A stretch of DNA of 64,000 bases from Acidobacteriaceae bacterium (GCA_003134995.1 PLDC01000028.1:124001-188000); one strand, 5' to 3'; shown: positions 35,430 through 43,677, numbered from the stretch's first letter. Program-made: numbers and translations. The notes: generated by a model not told the origin, from the letters alone.

Positions 35430-36523
35430 TGCTGCCCCGCTGCAGCCGAACTTTGCGGGGCGCTGCCTTTCAACTGCTCTGGCGATACCAGAACTTCAGC
35501 CGTCATCCCCGGCACGTAGGCTCCATTGGGATTATCCAACCGCACCTTCAGCACGATCGTTCTGATATCCCGTTTGCGCCGGCTCACATCGCGCTGCGTG
35601 GCGAAGTCGCCTTCCACACCTTTGAAAAACACTTTGCCGCTCGTAATCGTCCCACCGGGCATTCTCACGCGCAGCACATCGCCGCGTCCGATGTGATCGG
35701 CATAAGTTTCCGGAATCGCCGCCCGCGCCCACGTGTCCGTCAGATCGACGATGGTCACAATCGGTGCGCCAATGTTAACCACTTCTCCCTGCCGTGCCGC
35801 CCTCACCGAAACTGTGCCGGTTACGGGCGCATAAACATTGGTATAGCCCAGTCGCACCGCCGCCTGATTTTTTTGCGCGACGGCATTCTTGAGATCTGCC
35901 TCAGTGGCCTGCACCGTGCTCTTCGCCGCATTGGCTTGCTGAGTACGAGCGATGGCAGCATTCAAATTCGCTTCCGCCGCCTTCACCAATTCTTGCTGCG
36001 CCTGCACGGTCGCCTGCGCGGCTTGCAGGTTGGTTTCCGCTTGCACGCGCTCCTGCTCTGACTGCACACCGGCCTGCGCGAGTTCGATCATGCGACGGCT
36101 GTCGCTCGCGGTTCGATCAAGAGCCGCCCTGGCTTGCAAAAGTTGCGCCTTAGCGGAGGAAAGCATCGCCCGCGCGTTGGCCACGTCGCTCGAAGTCGAG
36201 CCCGAGGTGGATTGTTCGGTGTGTTGCATCTCCGTCACTTTATTCTGCAAGCTGGCAATATTGGCCGCCGCTGCAGCCTCTTGCGTCTGCAATTCCGAGG
36301 GATCGAGCGCCGCAATCAAGTCTCCAGCTTTTACCGGCGTTCCTTCATCCACGAGAAGTTTCTGGATTCGCCCTTCCACCTGTGCGCTGACGATCACCTG
36401 ATTGGAATCGACAGTGCCGATCAGCACCAGGTCTTTGGAGTGGTCGACGGAAAAAAAGTAGTAGACCGCAGCGATTACAAAAATGACGCTGAGAAGAATG
36501 AAAAATCGGTTACGAGCACTCAT
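35426..36523 (-). CDS. HlyD/EmrA-type periplasmic adaptor
   Basis: 365 residues with an N-terminal membrane helix (FFILLSVIFVIAAVYYFFSV). The lipoyl halves show at VIVSAQVEGRIQKLLVDEGT and VYAPVTGTVSVRAARQGEVV, separated by a long coiled-coil hairpin rich in Ala/Gln/Glu (about 80-200). It links the ABC-2 pump of this operon to the outer membrane. Four-base overlaps with tetR upstream and the ATPase downstream. Confidence 0.92.
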   Translation of the reverse strand: MSARNRFFILLSVIFVIAAVYYFFSVDHSKDLVLIGTVDSNQVIVSAQVEGRIQKLLVDEGTPVKAGDLIAALDPSELQTQEAAAAANIASLQNKVTEMQHTEQSTSGSTSSDVANARAMLSSAKAQLLQARAALDRTASDSRRMIELAQAGVQSEQERVQAETNLQAAQATVQAQQELVKAAEANLNAAIARTQQANAAKSTVQATEADLKNAVAQKNQAAVRLGYTNVYAPVTGTVSVRAARQGEVVNIGAPIVTIVDLTDTWARAAIPETYADHIGRGDVLRVRMPGGTITSGKVFFKGVEGDFATQRDVSRRKRDIRTIVLKVRLDNPNGAYVPGMTAEVLVSPEQLKGSAPQSSAAAGQQ

Positions 36524-37215
36524 TTGCGCACTCCTCCGCCGGCGTTGCCCCGAGGTTGAAACAGCGCTGCAGAAATAAAATCGAGAACCGCGGCCCGCCG
36601 CTCGGCGATGCGCCGCGGAGTCAGCGGATTGAAGCGCACGATCCGCTGCATCACCGGGGCGCTGCTGAAATAGAAAACGATCATCGCCACCATGGAAGGA
36701 ACGAAGTGCGCGGGATCGACCTTCCGGAATTCGCCCTCCGCAATTCCCTTGCGTAAAACTTCGTCGACGCGCCGGTAGATCGGCTGAAAGTAAGTCGTGA
36801 CCAGCCGGTCAATGTGCTCCGAGCGCCCTTCCCGCGCCCGCATCATCTCGCGCTGCATCAGCTTGGGATAAGTCTGGCTCGAAGCAATAAAATCGAAGTA
36901 TGCTCCAACGTACGCCATAATCTTCTCGCGCGGAGGCAGGTCGCTATCGAGCACCCGAAAAACATTTTCCTTCATTCCAGAGAACGTATTGTCGAGAACT
37001 GCGCCATAAAGCGTTTCCTTGTCCGTGAAGTAGTAATACAGCAAAGCCTTGTTCACGTGCGCCTCGCGCGCGATGGCGTCGGTGCGAGCTCCGGCGATGC
37101 CGAGTTCAGCGAACTCTTTTGCCGCAGCCTGCAGGATGGCAGCACGGCTCTCTTCCGGCTGGCCGCGCGAGCCCAGGCGCGAAGGATGAACACGATGACG
37201 GAAGAGTTGAGACAT
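36520..37215 (-). CDS. TetR-family repressor of the export operon
   Basis: 231 residues. Helix-turn-helix near 25-70: RAAILQAAAKEFAELGIAGA and TDAIAREAHVNKALLYYYFT. The C-terminal ligand domain is of the DUF-type seen with HlyD/ABC-2 exporters (FFSSAPVMQRIVRFNPLTPRR region). It is the first gene of the operon, followed with a four-base overlap by hlyD. A 20-bp near-palindrome covers the transcription start, so autorepression relieved by a ligand is likely. Confidence 0.92.
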   Translation of the reverse strand: MSQLFRHRVHPSRLGSRGQPEESRAAILQAAAKEFAELGIAGARTDAIAREAHVNKALLYYYFTDKETLYGAVLDNTFSGMKENVFRVLDSDLPPREKIMAYVGAYFDFIASSQTYPKLMQREMMRAREGRSEHIDRLVTTYFQPIYRRVDEVLRKGIAEGEFRKVDPAHFVPSMVAMIVFYFSSAPVMQRIVRFNPLTPRRIAERRAAVLDFISAALFQPRGNAGGGVRK

Positions 37216-37217
37216 AG

Positions 37218-37237
37218 CTAATTAACCGGTTAGTTAG
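37218..37237. promoter_or_regulatory. probable TetR operator
   Basis: CTAATTAACCGGTTAGTTAG, a 20-base palindrome with one mismatched pair, 2 bases before the tetR start codon and just downstream of the -10. Confidence 0.65.
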
Positions 37238-37266
37238 ATTATGGCAGATACGAACGGGAGTTGCAA
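37238..37266 (-). promoter_or_regulatory. promoter of the tetR-hlyD-ABC operon
   Basis: On the minus strand TTGCAA, a 17-base spacer and CATAAT. The operator follows at once, so repressor would block initiation. Confidence 0.6.
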
Positions 37267-37296
37267 TCTCTTGGGTCGAACAGGAGGGCTTAGGAG

Positions 37297-37578
37297 CTAG
37301 ATCGTTCCGCCGGCGATCGACGGCACCAGCAATACTTCGTCTCCATCAGAGAAGGTGTATGTCGGCCCGCCCAGGAAGCGGATGTCTTCATCATTCACAT
37401 AAATGTTCAGAAAGCGGCGCACCTGCCCAGCTTCGTCACGCAGATGAGGCTTAAGCTCCGGAAATTTTTCATCGAGGACGCAGAAGAGTTCTCCCAGGTT
37501 TGTGGCCGCGCACGCGATCGAGCTTTCGCCCGCAGTGTGCCGCCGCAGCGCAGTTGGAATTTGAACGGTGATCGCCAT
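37297..37578 (-). CDS. ThiS/MoaD-family sulfur-carrier protein
   Basis: 93 residues, ubiquitin-like fold: MAITVQIPTALRRHTAGESS, ELKPHLRDEAGQVRRFLNIY, VNDEDIRFLGG, and a C-terminus VPSIAGGTI. The Gly-Gly that forms the thiocarboxylate is followed by two more residues, so it should need trimming before use, as in HcyS- or QbsE-type carriers. It starts 12 bases after the threonine-synthase-like gene, in the SAM-riboswitch transcript, which points to sulfur transfer in methionine or cysteine metabolism rather than to molybdopterin. Confidence 0.85.
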   Translation of the reverse strand: MAITVQIPTALRRHTAGESSIACAATNLGELFCVLDEKFPELKPHLRDEAGQVRRFLNIYVNDEDIRFLGGPTYTFSDGDEVLLVPSIAGGTI

Positions 37579-37590
37579 CGTATACCTCCG

Positions 37591-39009
37591 TTACGCTCCC
37601 ACAGCGGCCGCAGCTTCGTTCGCGACCTCAACGCTGCCCAGCGTTTCGTGTAGATATTTTTCGAACTCAACCAGCTTCGGCGCAATCGGCCGCTCGATCT
37701 CATAAACTCCCGCGAGCACGTCGGTCGTCTTCAAACCATTTCCAGTGATGCACAACACCGTCGTCTCCTCAGGCAGAATGCGGTCCTGCCGGTAAAGCTT
37801 GCCCGCCGTTCCCACGGTCACGCCGCCGGCAGTCTCGGTGAACACGCCCTCCGTCTCCGCCAGCAAACGAATCGAATCGATTACTTCAGGATCGCTCACA
37901 TCCTCGCTCCATCCGCCGCTCTGCTTGATGGTCTTGATGGCATAGTGTCCGTCCGCGGGATTGCCAATGGCCAGCGAACGCGCGATGGTCGCAGGTTTCT
38001 GCGGATCGATCTCCGCACTGCCAGTCTTCACCGCCGTTGAAATCGGAGAGCATCCCGTAGCCTGCGCTCCGAAGAACTTCACCGGCTTCTCTTCGACCAA
38101 TCCAAGCTTGACCAACTCATCGAACGCCTTCTTGATCTTGGTGATCAGCGACCCGCCGGCCATGGGAACGACAACGTTATCCGGCAGCCGCCATCCCAGT
38201 TGCTCGGCGATTTCAAACCCGACAGTCTTCGACCCTTCAGCGTAGTAAGGCCGCAGGTTCACATTAACGAATCCCCATCGGCGCTCTTCGGCAATCTGTG
38301 AGCACAGCCGGTTCACCTGATCGTAGTTGCCCGCGATGCGCACCACATTCGCACCAAACACCTGCGTGCCGATAATTTTTGCCGGCTCCAGATCAGACGG
38401 AATAAAGATCCAGGCTTTCAGCCCTAGCCGCGCCGCATGCGCTGCCACCGCATTGGCCAAATTTCCGGTCGAAGAACACGCCACTGTGTCGAAACCAAAA
38501 GCCTGCGCGTTGGCCAGCGCCACTGAGACCACGCGATCCTTGAAGCTCAGCGTAGGCAGGCAGACTGCATCATTCTTGAGGTAGAGATTCCGCGCAGCGG
38601 TCTCCGCATCATTGCCGCCAGCCAAACGTGCGGCCAGTCGCGGAGCCCGAATCAGCGGCGTGAACCCAACCGGCAAACTCGGCTCAAAGCCCGCGGGCAG
38701 CGGTAACAATTCAGCGTAGCGCCACATGTTCGCTGGCCGTTGCGCGATGCGCTCACGGCTCGTCCGCTGAGGGTCCAGCGTTCCCTCGCCAAGCACGTAT
38801 CGAATCCAGTCGTAGTCGTAAACAATCTCGAGCGGAGAGAAACACTCATCGCAGATCGAGCGCGGCTGGTTTCCCCAGCGCCGGCCACACTCCCGGCAGC
38901 GCAATTCGTAGTGAACTTGGGCGTCGTATGAATGGCTGTCGCGCGGATGACCGTCTTGTTGCTGACTGTCTTGTCGATCACCGTGTTGAACACCGTCGTA
39001 ATTCGGCAT
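37591..39009 (-). CDS. thrC: threonine-synthase-like PLP enzyme with N-terminal zinc ribbon
   Basis: 472 residues. After a poorly conserved start, a zinc ribbon (CRECGRRWG then ICDECFSPLE) precedes the fold-type II PLP domain. The Schiff-base Lys is in LPTLSFKDRVVSVALANAQ and the phosphate-binding SSTGNLANAVAAHAARLG. VVPMAGGSLITKIKKAF and ETAGGVTVGTAGKL follow. The family turns O-phosphohomoserine into threonine. Its control by a SAM riboswitch and its pairing with a sulfur carrier raise the alternative that it makes homocysteine from the same substrate. Confidence 0.88.
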   Translation of the reverse strand: MPNYDGVQHGDRQDSQQQDGHPRDSHSYDAQVHYELRCRECGRRWGNQPRSICDECFSPLEIVYDYDWIRYVLGEGTLDPQRTSRERIAQRPANMWRYAELLPLPAGFEPSLPVGFTPLIRAPRLAARLAGGNDAETAARNLYLKNDAVCLPTLSFKDRVVSVALANAQAFGFDTVACSSTGNLANAVAAHAARLGLKAWIFIPSDLEPAKIIGTQVFGANVVRIAGNYDQVNRLCSQIAEERRWGFVNVNLRPYYAEGSKTVGFEIAEQLGWRLPDNVVVPMAGGSLITKIKKAFDELVKLGLVEEKPVKFFGAQATGCSPISTAVKTGSAEIDPQKPATIARSLAIGNPADGHYAIKTIKQSGGWSEDVSDPEVIDSIRLLAETEGVFTETAGGVTVGTAGKLYRQDRILPEETTVLCITGNGLKTTDVLAGVYEIERPIAPKLVEFEKYLHETLGSVEVANEAAAAVGA

Positions 39010-39116
39010 GGGGGCTACTCGCTTTCTTTGGAGCCACGCACCCTTCGAACCCGAAGAATGAGGCTCTCGCGAATAGCTGAGGACGAGCCGGAGAAAAGCG
39101 CCCTAAAATACAAAGG

Positions 39117-39147
39117 CCTCTTTTCCCCCAGAAATTAGGAAAAGAGG
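39117..39147 (-). terminator. intrinsic terminator, expression platform of the SAM riboswitch
   Basis: Minus-strand stem CCTCTTTTCC/GGAAAAGAGG with a loop of about 11 bases and then CCTTTGTATTTT. It lies between the aptamer and the thrC-like start, about 107 bases upstream of the ATG, where SAM binding would favour it. Confidence 0.75.
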
Positions 39148-39180
39148 TTTTCGGAATGCAAGTAGAAATAAGCTTCGCAT

Positions 39181-39302
39181 CCGAATCTCATGTTCCCCGT
39201 TTCCGGGCGGGAGTTGGCACCTGGCGGTCGGGATATATGATCCCGATCCGGTTGCCGTGGCGTCACAGGGCTCGTCCCTCAGCCACTCTGCATGAAATTC
39301 AG
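39181..39302 (-). ncRNA. SAM-I (S-box) riboswitch
   Basis: On the minus strand a 12-bp P1 stem closes perfectly with G-U pairs (CTGAATTTCATG with CATGAGATTCGG). Inside are the S-box core words GCAGAGTGGCTGAGGGA, GCCCTGTGACGCCACGGCAACC (split 20+2), a P3 hairpin CGGGAT/ATCCCG, then AGGTGCCAACTCC and the P4 stem CCCG-GAAA-CGGG. It binds S-adenosylmethionine and here controls the thrC-like gene and the ThiS-like carrier. A terminator follows at 39117. Confidence 0.92.
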
Positions 39303-39333
39303 GCCTGCCCCGAAGGGCAAACTTGTCCTAATA

Positions 39334-39362
39334 ATCCTACACGCCGAGTAGGGCTGCGTCAA
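39334..39362 (-). promoter_or_regulatory. promoter of the SAM-riboswitch transcript
   Basis: Minus strand TTGACG, 17 bases, TAGGAT. The start of transcription falls some 25 bases before the P1 stem. Confidence 0.72.
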
Positions 39363-39382
39363 TGCAAATTTTTTCAACATCA

Positions 39383-39472
39383 GGATTCAGGCAGATTCGA
39401 CCTGTGTAGACAGGATTGAGGCACATTGGATTGAGGCACATTGAATCGACGCACATTGGAACGACGCAAAGC
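39383..39472. repeat. 15-bp tandem repeat, six units
   Basis: GGATTGAGGCACATT twice in a row, then GAATCGACGCACATT and GGAACGACGCAAAGC. A further copy GGATTCAGGCAGATT stands 30 bases earlier with a diverged unit between. Lies between the end of the cNMP-binding gene and the promoter of the riboswitch transcript. Confidence 0.75.
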
Positions 39473-39490
39473 GACCGGAAGCCGATCACT

Positions 39491-39784
39491 CTACCCGCGC
39501 CGGTCGCGCAGCGCCATCTCCCGTGCCAACTCCCGGGAAGTATCCTTGAGCCGCTGCGCCAGGATCACCGCCAGCGAAAGATAGAAGCGTGAAGCCAGCC
39601 GCGGAAACGCCTCAAAGACTTCTCGCAATTCGCGCGAGTTGATTTCATCCACTTCGACTTCGCTATCTTTGGCAACCACTGCAGCCGTGGCCCTGCCATT
39701 ATCGAGAAAGGCAATGTCTCCGCAAATGTCTTCCGGGCCGAGCGATGCCACGATCACTCTGGAACTCGTCGCCGCCAGTTCCAC
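39491..39784 (-). CDS. cyclic-nucleotide-binding-domain protein, C-terminal segment (frameshifted gene)
   Basis: Carries the second half of a cNMP-binding domain: VELAATSSRVIVASLGPEDI, then CGDIAFLDNGRATAAVVAKD (the phosphate-cassette region) and a C-terminal helix. Continues from the ORF at 39754-39939 after one base is lost in a G run at about 39798-39801. The joined protein would be about 149 residues with no DNA-binding domain, so it is a stand-alone cNMP-domain protein. Confidence 0.7.
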   Translation of the reverse strand: MELAATSSRVIVASLGPEDICGDIAFLDNGRATAAVVAKDSEVEVDEINSRELREVFEAFPRLASRFYLSLAVILAQRLKDTSRELAREMALRDRRG

Positions 39785-39939
39785 CGACGCTTCCCCGCGC
39801 GGCGAATGATAAAAATGCTCTCCTGCTTGGCGCCCTGCTTGATAATTTCCTCGCCCAGCTTAAAAATACGCCGCGCCGACTTGGCCTTGATCAAAGTCCA
39901 ATCGTTGGCGCTCAGATATTGCAGGCGATTGCCAGCCAT
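39754..39939 (-). CDS. cyclic-nucleotide-binding-domain protein, N-terminal segment (frameshifted gene)
   Basis: MAGNRLQYLSANDWTLIKAK, then RRIFKLGEEIIKQGAKQES and IFIIRR match the first strands of a cNMP-binding beta-roll. Beyond IIRRAG the frame is wrong; adding one G gives RRAGEASVELAATSS, the expected continuation in 39491-39784. Confidence 0.65.
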   Translation of the reverse strand: MAGNRLQYLSANDWTLIKAKSARRIFKLGEEIIKQGAKQESIFIIRRAGKRRWNWRRRVPE

Positions 39940-39989
39940 GGTTATCTCATCGGCGAACAGCTTACCGCGAAATCACGCCGTGAACTCTC

Positions 39990-41180
39990 TTACCGGCTGT
40001 ACTGGTTCCTCTTCTTGTCGGCGTGCCGCTCCAGCCCGAACTGGATCAGTTTGTCAATCAACTCCGAATACTCCAGGCCAGACGCCGCCCACAGCTTGGG
40101 ATACATGCTGATCGCAGTAAATCCCGGCATGGTATTGATCTCGTTCAAATAAATCTTCCGCGTAGTCGGATCCATCAGAAAATCTACGCGCGCCAAACCC
40201 GAGCAATCCACAACCTGGAAGGACAGAACAGCTAGTGCCTTAATTTTTTTCGTTTCGGCCTTGCTAAGCTTCGCCGGAATAATCAGTTCAGAACCTTCGT
40301 CAAGATACTTCGCGTTGTAGTCGTAGAACTCTTTCACCGGAACAATTTCCCCGGGAACGGATGCGATCGGATTGTCGTTGCCCAGCACCGAGCACTCGAT
40401 CTCGCGCGCTTTTTTCTTCGTTCCGCCCACGCCCTGCTCAATGACAATCTTGCGATCGAACTTCGCCGCTTCTTCAATCGCCGGACCAAGTTCCTTGCGA
40501 TTGTGCGCCTTGCTGATCCCGACCGACGATCCCAAATTCGCTGGCTTCACAAACACCGGATACTTAAGTTTGCTGCCAACTAACTTCTCAACTTTCTTCG
40601 CATCGCTCTCCCATGCGCTGCGCAGAATCGTGACGTGCTTCACGATTGGCAATCCCGCGGCGATAAACAATGACTTCATAATGTCCTTGTCCATGCCCGC
40701 GGCCGAGCCCAGCACGCCCGCACCCACATAAGCAATATCGGCCAGTTCCAGTAATCCCTGAATCGTTCCGTCCTCGCCAAACGTTCCGTGCAGCACAGGG
40801 AAAATCACGTCAACGTTAATCGCGCGATCGCTGGCTCGCCGCGTCAACGCAGCATCGGTTTGAAAAGGAACGAGCCCGTTCTCCCGACGCACCGGCTCCG
40901 GCGGCACCACCACCGACTCTCCGCGCGCCAGCACCGCCGCAGCCGGCGTATTCGCCGGGTCGCCCGCGCGCAACTGCCGCGACTCGAGCACCAGCTTGCC
41001 CTGCAGCAGATTCTCCGCATCTCCCGCAGTCAGCCACCGGCCATCCTTGGTAATGCCGATGGGAACGACCTCATATTTATCTTTGTCGATCGCCTGCAGA
41101 ATCGACGCAGCCGAGAGCAGCGAAACCTCGTGCTCTCCGCTGCGTCCACCAAAAAGAATTCCAACTCGAAGCTTTTTCAT
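39990..41180 (-). CDS. ddl: D-alanine--D-alanine ligase
   Basis: 396 residues from the ATG at 41180 ([20 protein letters not shown]). The ATP-grasp body has [56 protein letters not shown] and [20 protein letters not shown], with the metal-binding Glu/Asn at the end. It makes the D-Ala-D-Ala dipeptide for peptidoglycan. [10 protein letters not shown] is the D-Ala-type loop rather than a D-lactate one. Confidence 0.96.
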   Translation of the reverse strand: MKKLRVGILFGGRSGEHEVSLLSAASILQAIDKDKYEVVPIGITKDGRWLTAGDAENLLQGKLVLESRQLRAGDPANTPAAAVLARGESVVVPPEPVRRENGLVPFQTDAALTRRASDRAINVDVIFPVLHGTFGEDGTIQGLLELADIAYVGAGVLGSAAGMDKDIMKSLFIAAGLPIVKHVTILRSAWESDAKKVEKLVGSKLKYPVFVKPANLGSSVGISKAHNRKELGPAIEEAAKFDRKIVIEQGVGGTKKKAREIECSVLGNDNPIASVPGEIVPVKEFYDYNAKYLDEGSELIIPAKLSKAETKKIKALAVLSFQVVDCSGLARVDFLMDPTTRKIYLNEINTMPGFTAISMYPKLWAASGLEYSELIDKLIQFGLERHADKKRNQYSR

Positions 41181-41245
41181 AAACTTTCTGTCTGGATGAA
41201 TCGAACTTCCCGCGTCATCAAGCAAATATGCGCAGCTAGCGCGCG

Positions 41246-42130
41246 CTACTTCGCGAGAAAGTCGAGCAGCGCCTGATTAAATTCTGCCGCTTTCTCGAGT
41301 TGTGGCACGTGGCCGCACTGATCAAACACAGTCAGCTTCGCTCCAGCGATGCTGTCACGAAGTTTTTCGCCCGCGGCCACCGGAAGCAACTCATCCTGCC
41401 GTCCCCACACCACCAAAGTAGGCGCGTGAATAGCGGCAAGCTTCATATCTTCAAACTGCGGCGTGACCAGGCCCGCCTGCAAGCGCTGGATCGTATATCC
41501 ATCATTATTGCGCACGTGATCGGTGAAGACCCGCAACACGGTCTGGTCCGTCACCATTTGTTTGTTGTAGAAGACCGACTCAAGAACGGTTCTCATCCCC
41601 GCCACGGAGGACGCATTCAAATCGACCGCCGGCTCACGCATGGAAGAAAGTCCCGCGGAGTCGACCAATACAAGTTTCTCAACCATCTCGGGATGCTGCG
41701 CGGTAAAATCCAGCGCGATCCATCCCCCAAGTGAATTTCCCACCAGCGTTGCCTTGCCGATGTTCTGCGCCTGCATAAATCCCTGCAGAAAATCCACAAA
41801 CGTTGCGATCTTGTATTCCAGCAGCGGCTTGTCGGAATGGCCAAAGCCAATCTGATCGATGGCGTAAACGTGATACTTGGAGGCTAGCGCGCCCACATTC
41901 GCCAGCCAGATTTCCTTCACGGACCCCAATCCATGCAACAGGATCACCACCGGCCCCTGTCCGAACTCAAAGTAGTGAATATTCTGGCCGAAAACGGCAG
42001 CCACTTTCTCCGGCGGCAAACCAGGCTGGCTTTGCGCGTAAACATTTTGCGAAAAGGCAAACGCGACAACTGCAGGCAGCGTCGCAAGCAACAACGCAGA
42101 ACGGAAGCGCAGCTTCAATCGCCACCTCAT
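41246..42130 (-). CDS. secreted alpha/beta hydrolase
   Basis: 294 residues with a signal peptide ([21 protein letters not shown]). The triad is visible: nucleophile Ser in [11 protein letters not shown], Asp in [11 protein letters not shown] and His in [12 protein letters not shown]. An oxyanion HG is in [13 protein letters not shown]. Likely an esterase or similar; substrate unknown. The stop is 66 bases after the ddl start on the same strand. Confidence 0.88.
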   Translation of the reverse strand: MRWRLKLRFRSALLLATLPAVVAFAFSQNVYAQSQPGLPPEKVAAVFGQNIHYFEFGQGPVVILLHGLGSVKEIWLANVGALASKYHVYAIDQIGFGHSDKPLLEYKIATFVDFLQGFMQAQNIGKATLVGNSLGGWIALDFTAQHPEMVEKLVLVDSAGLSSMREPAVDLNASSVAGMRTVLESVFYNKQMVTDQTVLRVFTDHVRNNDGYTIQRLQAGLVTPQFEDMKLAAIHAPTLVVWGRQDELLPVAAGEKLRDSIAGAKLTVFDQCGHVPQLEKAAEFNQALLDFLAK

Positions 42131-42141
42131 AGCTTTCTCGC

Positions 42142-43083
42142 CTACAGAATCTTTTTTCCAAACGCCGACAGCGCCAATTCCACCGCCAGATCCGCAGTCC
42201 GATTGTGCTCGTCGATCACCGGATTCACTTCGACGATTTCGAAACTCAGCATGCGCCCATGGTCGGCAATAATTTCCATCGCGAGGTGAGCTTCGCGATA
42301 AGTGGCGCCGCCGCGCACTGGAGTGCCCACTCCCGGCGCATCCTCAGGATCGATCCAGTCCATGTCGAGCGAAATATGATAGCCCGCGGTCCCGCGCCCA
42401 GCTATGCGCAAAGCTTCTTCCATCACGGTGCGCATGCCGCGCTCGTCGATGTCGCGCATGGTAAAAACGCCAATGCCCGCGCGCCGCACATTTTCTTTTT
42501 CAATGGCGTCAATGTCGCGAACGCCAACCAGAACACAGTTCTCCGGCTTCACCTTCGGCGAAAAGTCGAAAATATTCGCAAGCTCCGCCGGACCAAGTCC
42601 CATCAGCGCCGCCAGCGGCATCCCATGCACATTGCCGCTCGGCGAACTCTCCGGCGTATTGATGTCAGTGTGTGCGTCGATCCAGATCAGCCCGATGCGC
42701 TGGTTCTGCCGCCGATAAAACTCCGCCACTCCCGATACCGTGCCGGCGGCCATCGAATGATCTCCGCCGAGCGCCAACGGAATCATCCCGGCCTCAAGCG
42801 TCTTCACCACCAACTCCGCATGCTTGGTGCAAGTTGCCGTAATTTCCTTCAAGTACTTGGCGTGAGTGTCACCTTCTTTTTTTTGTTCCGGAATCGCGAC
42901 GGCAACGTTGCCGCCATCTTCCACTTGATGCCCGAGCGCTTCCAGTCGCGCCTCAAGCCCCGCCACGCGAACAGCCGAAGGCCCCATATCGACGCCGCGC
43001 CGCGACTGCCCCAGATCCAGCGGCACGCCGATCACCCGAATCTTCTTGGAGGCGATGTTAGTTATGCTTATGGAAGTTGTCAT
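42142..43083 (-). CDS. rocF: arginase
   Basis: 313 residues. Ureohydrolase manganese-binding motifs are all present: GGDHSMAAG, IWIDAHTDINTPE and SLDMDWIDPEDAPG. The start region VIGVPLDLGQSRRGVDMGPSAVR is that of true arginases. It splits arginine to ornithine and urea. It lies 11 bases upstream of the hydrolase gene; a short palindromic repeat stands before its start (43108-43195). Confidence 0.95.
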   Translation of the reverse strand: MTTSISITNIASKKIRVIGVPLDLGQSRRGVDMGPSAVRVAGLEARLEALGHQVEDGGNVAVAIPEQKKEGDTHAKYLKEITATCTKHAELVVKTLEAGMIPLALGGDHSMAAGTVSGVAEFYRRQNQRIGLIWIDAHTDINTPESSPSGNVHGMPLAALMGLGPAELANIFDFSPKVKPENCVLVGVRDIDAIEKENVRRAGIGVFTMRDIDERGMRTVMEEALRIAGRGTAGYHISLDMDWIDPEDAPGVGTPVRGGATYREAHLAMEIIADHGRMLSFEIVEVNPVIDEHNRTADLAVELALSAFGKKIL

Positions 43084-43107
43084 AGTCTGTCGTTAGTCGG
43101 TAGATCT

Positions 43108-43195
43108 ACCGCCGAGCACGCCGAGAGCGCCGAGGAACTAAAACTCTTTTCGTGTCCCTGTTATCCCCTCGGCGTTTCTCTGCGGCCTCGGCGGT
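43108..43195. repeat. palindromic CGCCGAG element, short copy
   Basis: Arms ACCGCCGAGCACGCCGAGAG and CCTCGGCGTTTCTC...CCTCGGCGGT, with about 30 bases of spacer. Same family as 33091 and 45018; ends 27 bases from the gene-carrying unit. Confidence 0.85.
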
Positions 43196-43211
43196 GAAAT
43201 CGGTTCCCGAT

Positions 43212-43640
43212 TCAATTCTTGTCGCCCGAGGCCGCTGAGCGCGCCGAGTCAGGAAAATCATTCACAACTCTCTTCAAACCGTTCTTCAAAACCCGGACGT
43301 GGAAGTTGACAAGCAAGCCGACTCGCTTGCCAGAAAGACGAAGATAAGAAAGCAGCTGAGCATCGTGAATCGGCGCTAGCTGATCGACAGCCTTGATCTC
43401 AACGACCACGGAATCTTCAACGACCAAGTCGAGACGGTATCCGCAATCAAGCTTCACATCCCGATAGATCACGGGCAGGGGCTTCTGCGCTTCAACCTTA
43501 AGACCCATCTGTCGAAGCTCGAATGCCAAACATGTCTCGTAGGCGGACTCTAGCAATCCCGGCCCCAATCGTCGATGTACTTCAATCGCCGCCCCGATGA
43601 TTCGCCGCGTAATTAAATCGAGTCTGTCTTTTTCTTCCAT
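43212..43640 (-). CDS. GxxExxY-family protein (PD-(D/E)XK-like), carried between arms of the palindromic repeat
   Basis: 142 residues. MEEKDRLDLITRRIIGAAIE, then GPGLLESAYETCLAFELRQM contains the family motif GxxExxY. A D-x-E-x-K-like core YRLDLVVEDSVVVEIKAV suggests a nuclease-type fold, seen in the family as a possible PD-(D/E)XK. It is followed by LLNFHVRVLKNGLKRVV. The ATG directly follows one arm of the repeat (43642-43668) by one base, and the last 12 codons lie in the other arm (43222-43248, encoding DSARSAASG). Function unknown. Confidence 0.9.
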   Translation of the reverse strand: MEEKDRLDLITRRIIGAAIEVHRRLGPGLLESAYETCLAFELRQMGLKVEAQKPLPVIYRDVKLDCGYRLDLVVEDSVVVEIKAVDQLAPIHDAQLLSYLRLSGKRVGLLVNFHVRVLKNGLKRVVNDFPDSARSAASGDKN

Positions 43641-43668
43641 ACTCGGCGTTCTCGGCGTACTCGGCGGT
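43222..43668. mobile_element. GxxExxY-carrying palindromic element
   Basis: 447 bases. In gene orientation: arm ACCGCCGAGTACGCCGAG + AACGCCGAG, one T, the GxxExxY reading frame, then the opposite arm CTCGGCGCGCTCAGCG + GCCTCGGGCGA. The arms show the same nine-base rhythm as the short copies in the window. The 3' arm has two or three mismatches. The interpretation as a mobile unit is an inference. Confidence 0.55.
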
Positions 43669-43677
43669 AAAAACTTT

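Noticed and set aside
39156-39419. 87-residue plus-strand ORF upstream of the threonine-synthase-like gene
   Set aside because: Runs over the SAM riboswitch and tandem repeat; no coding character.
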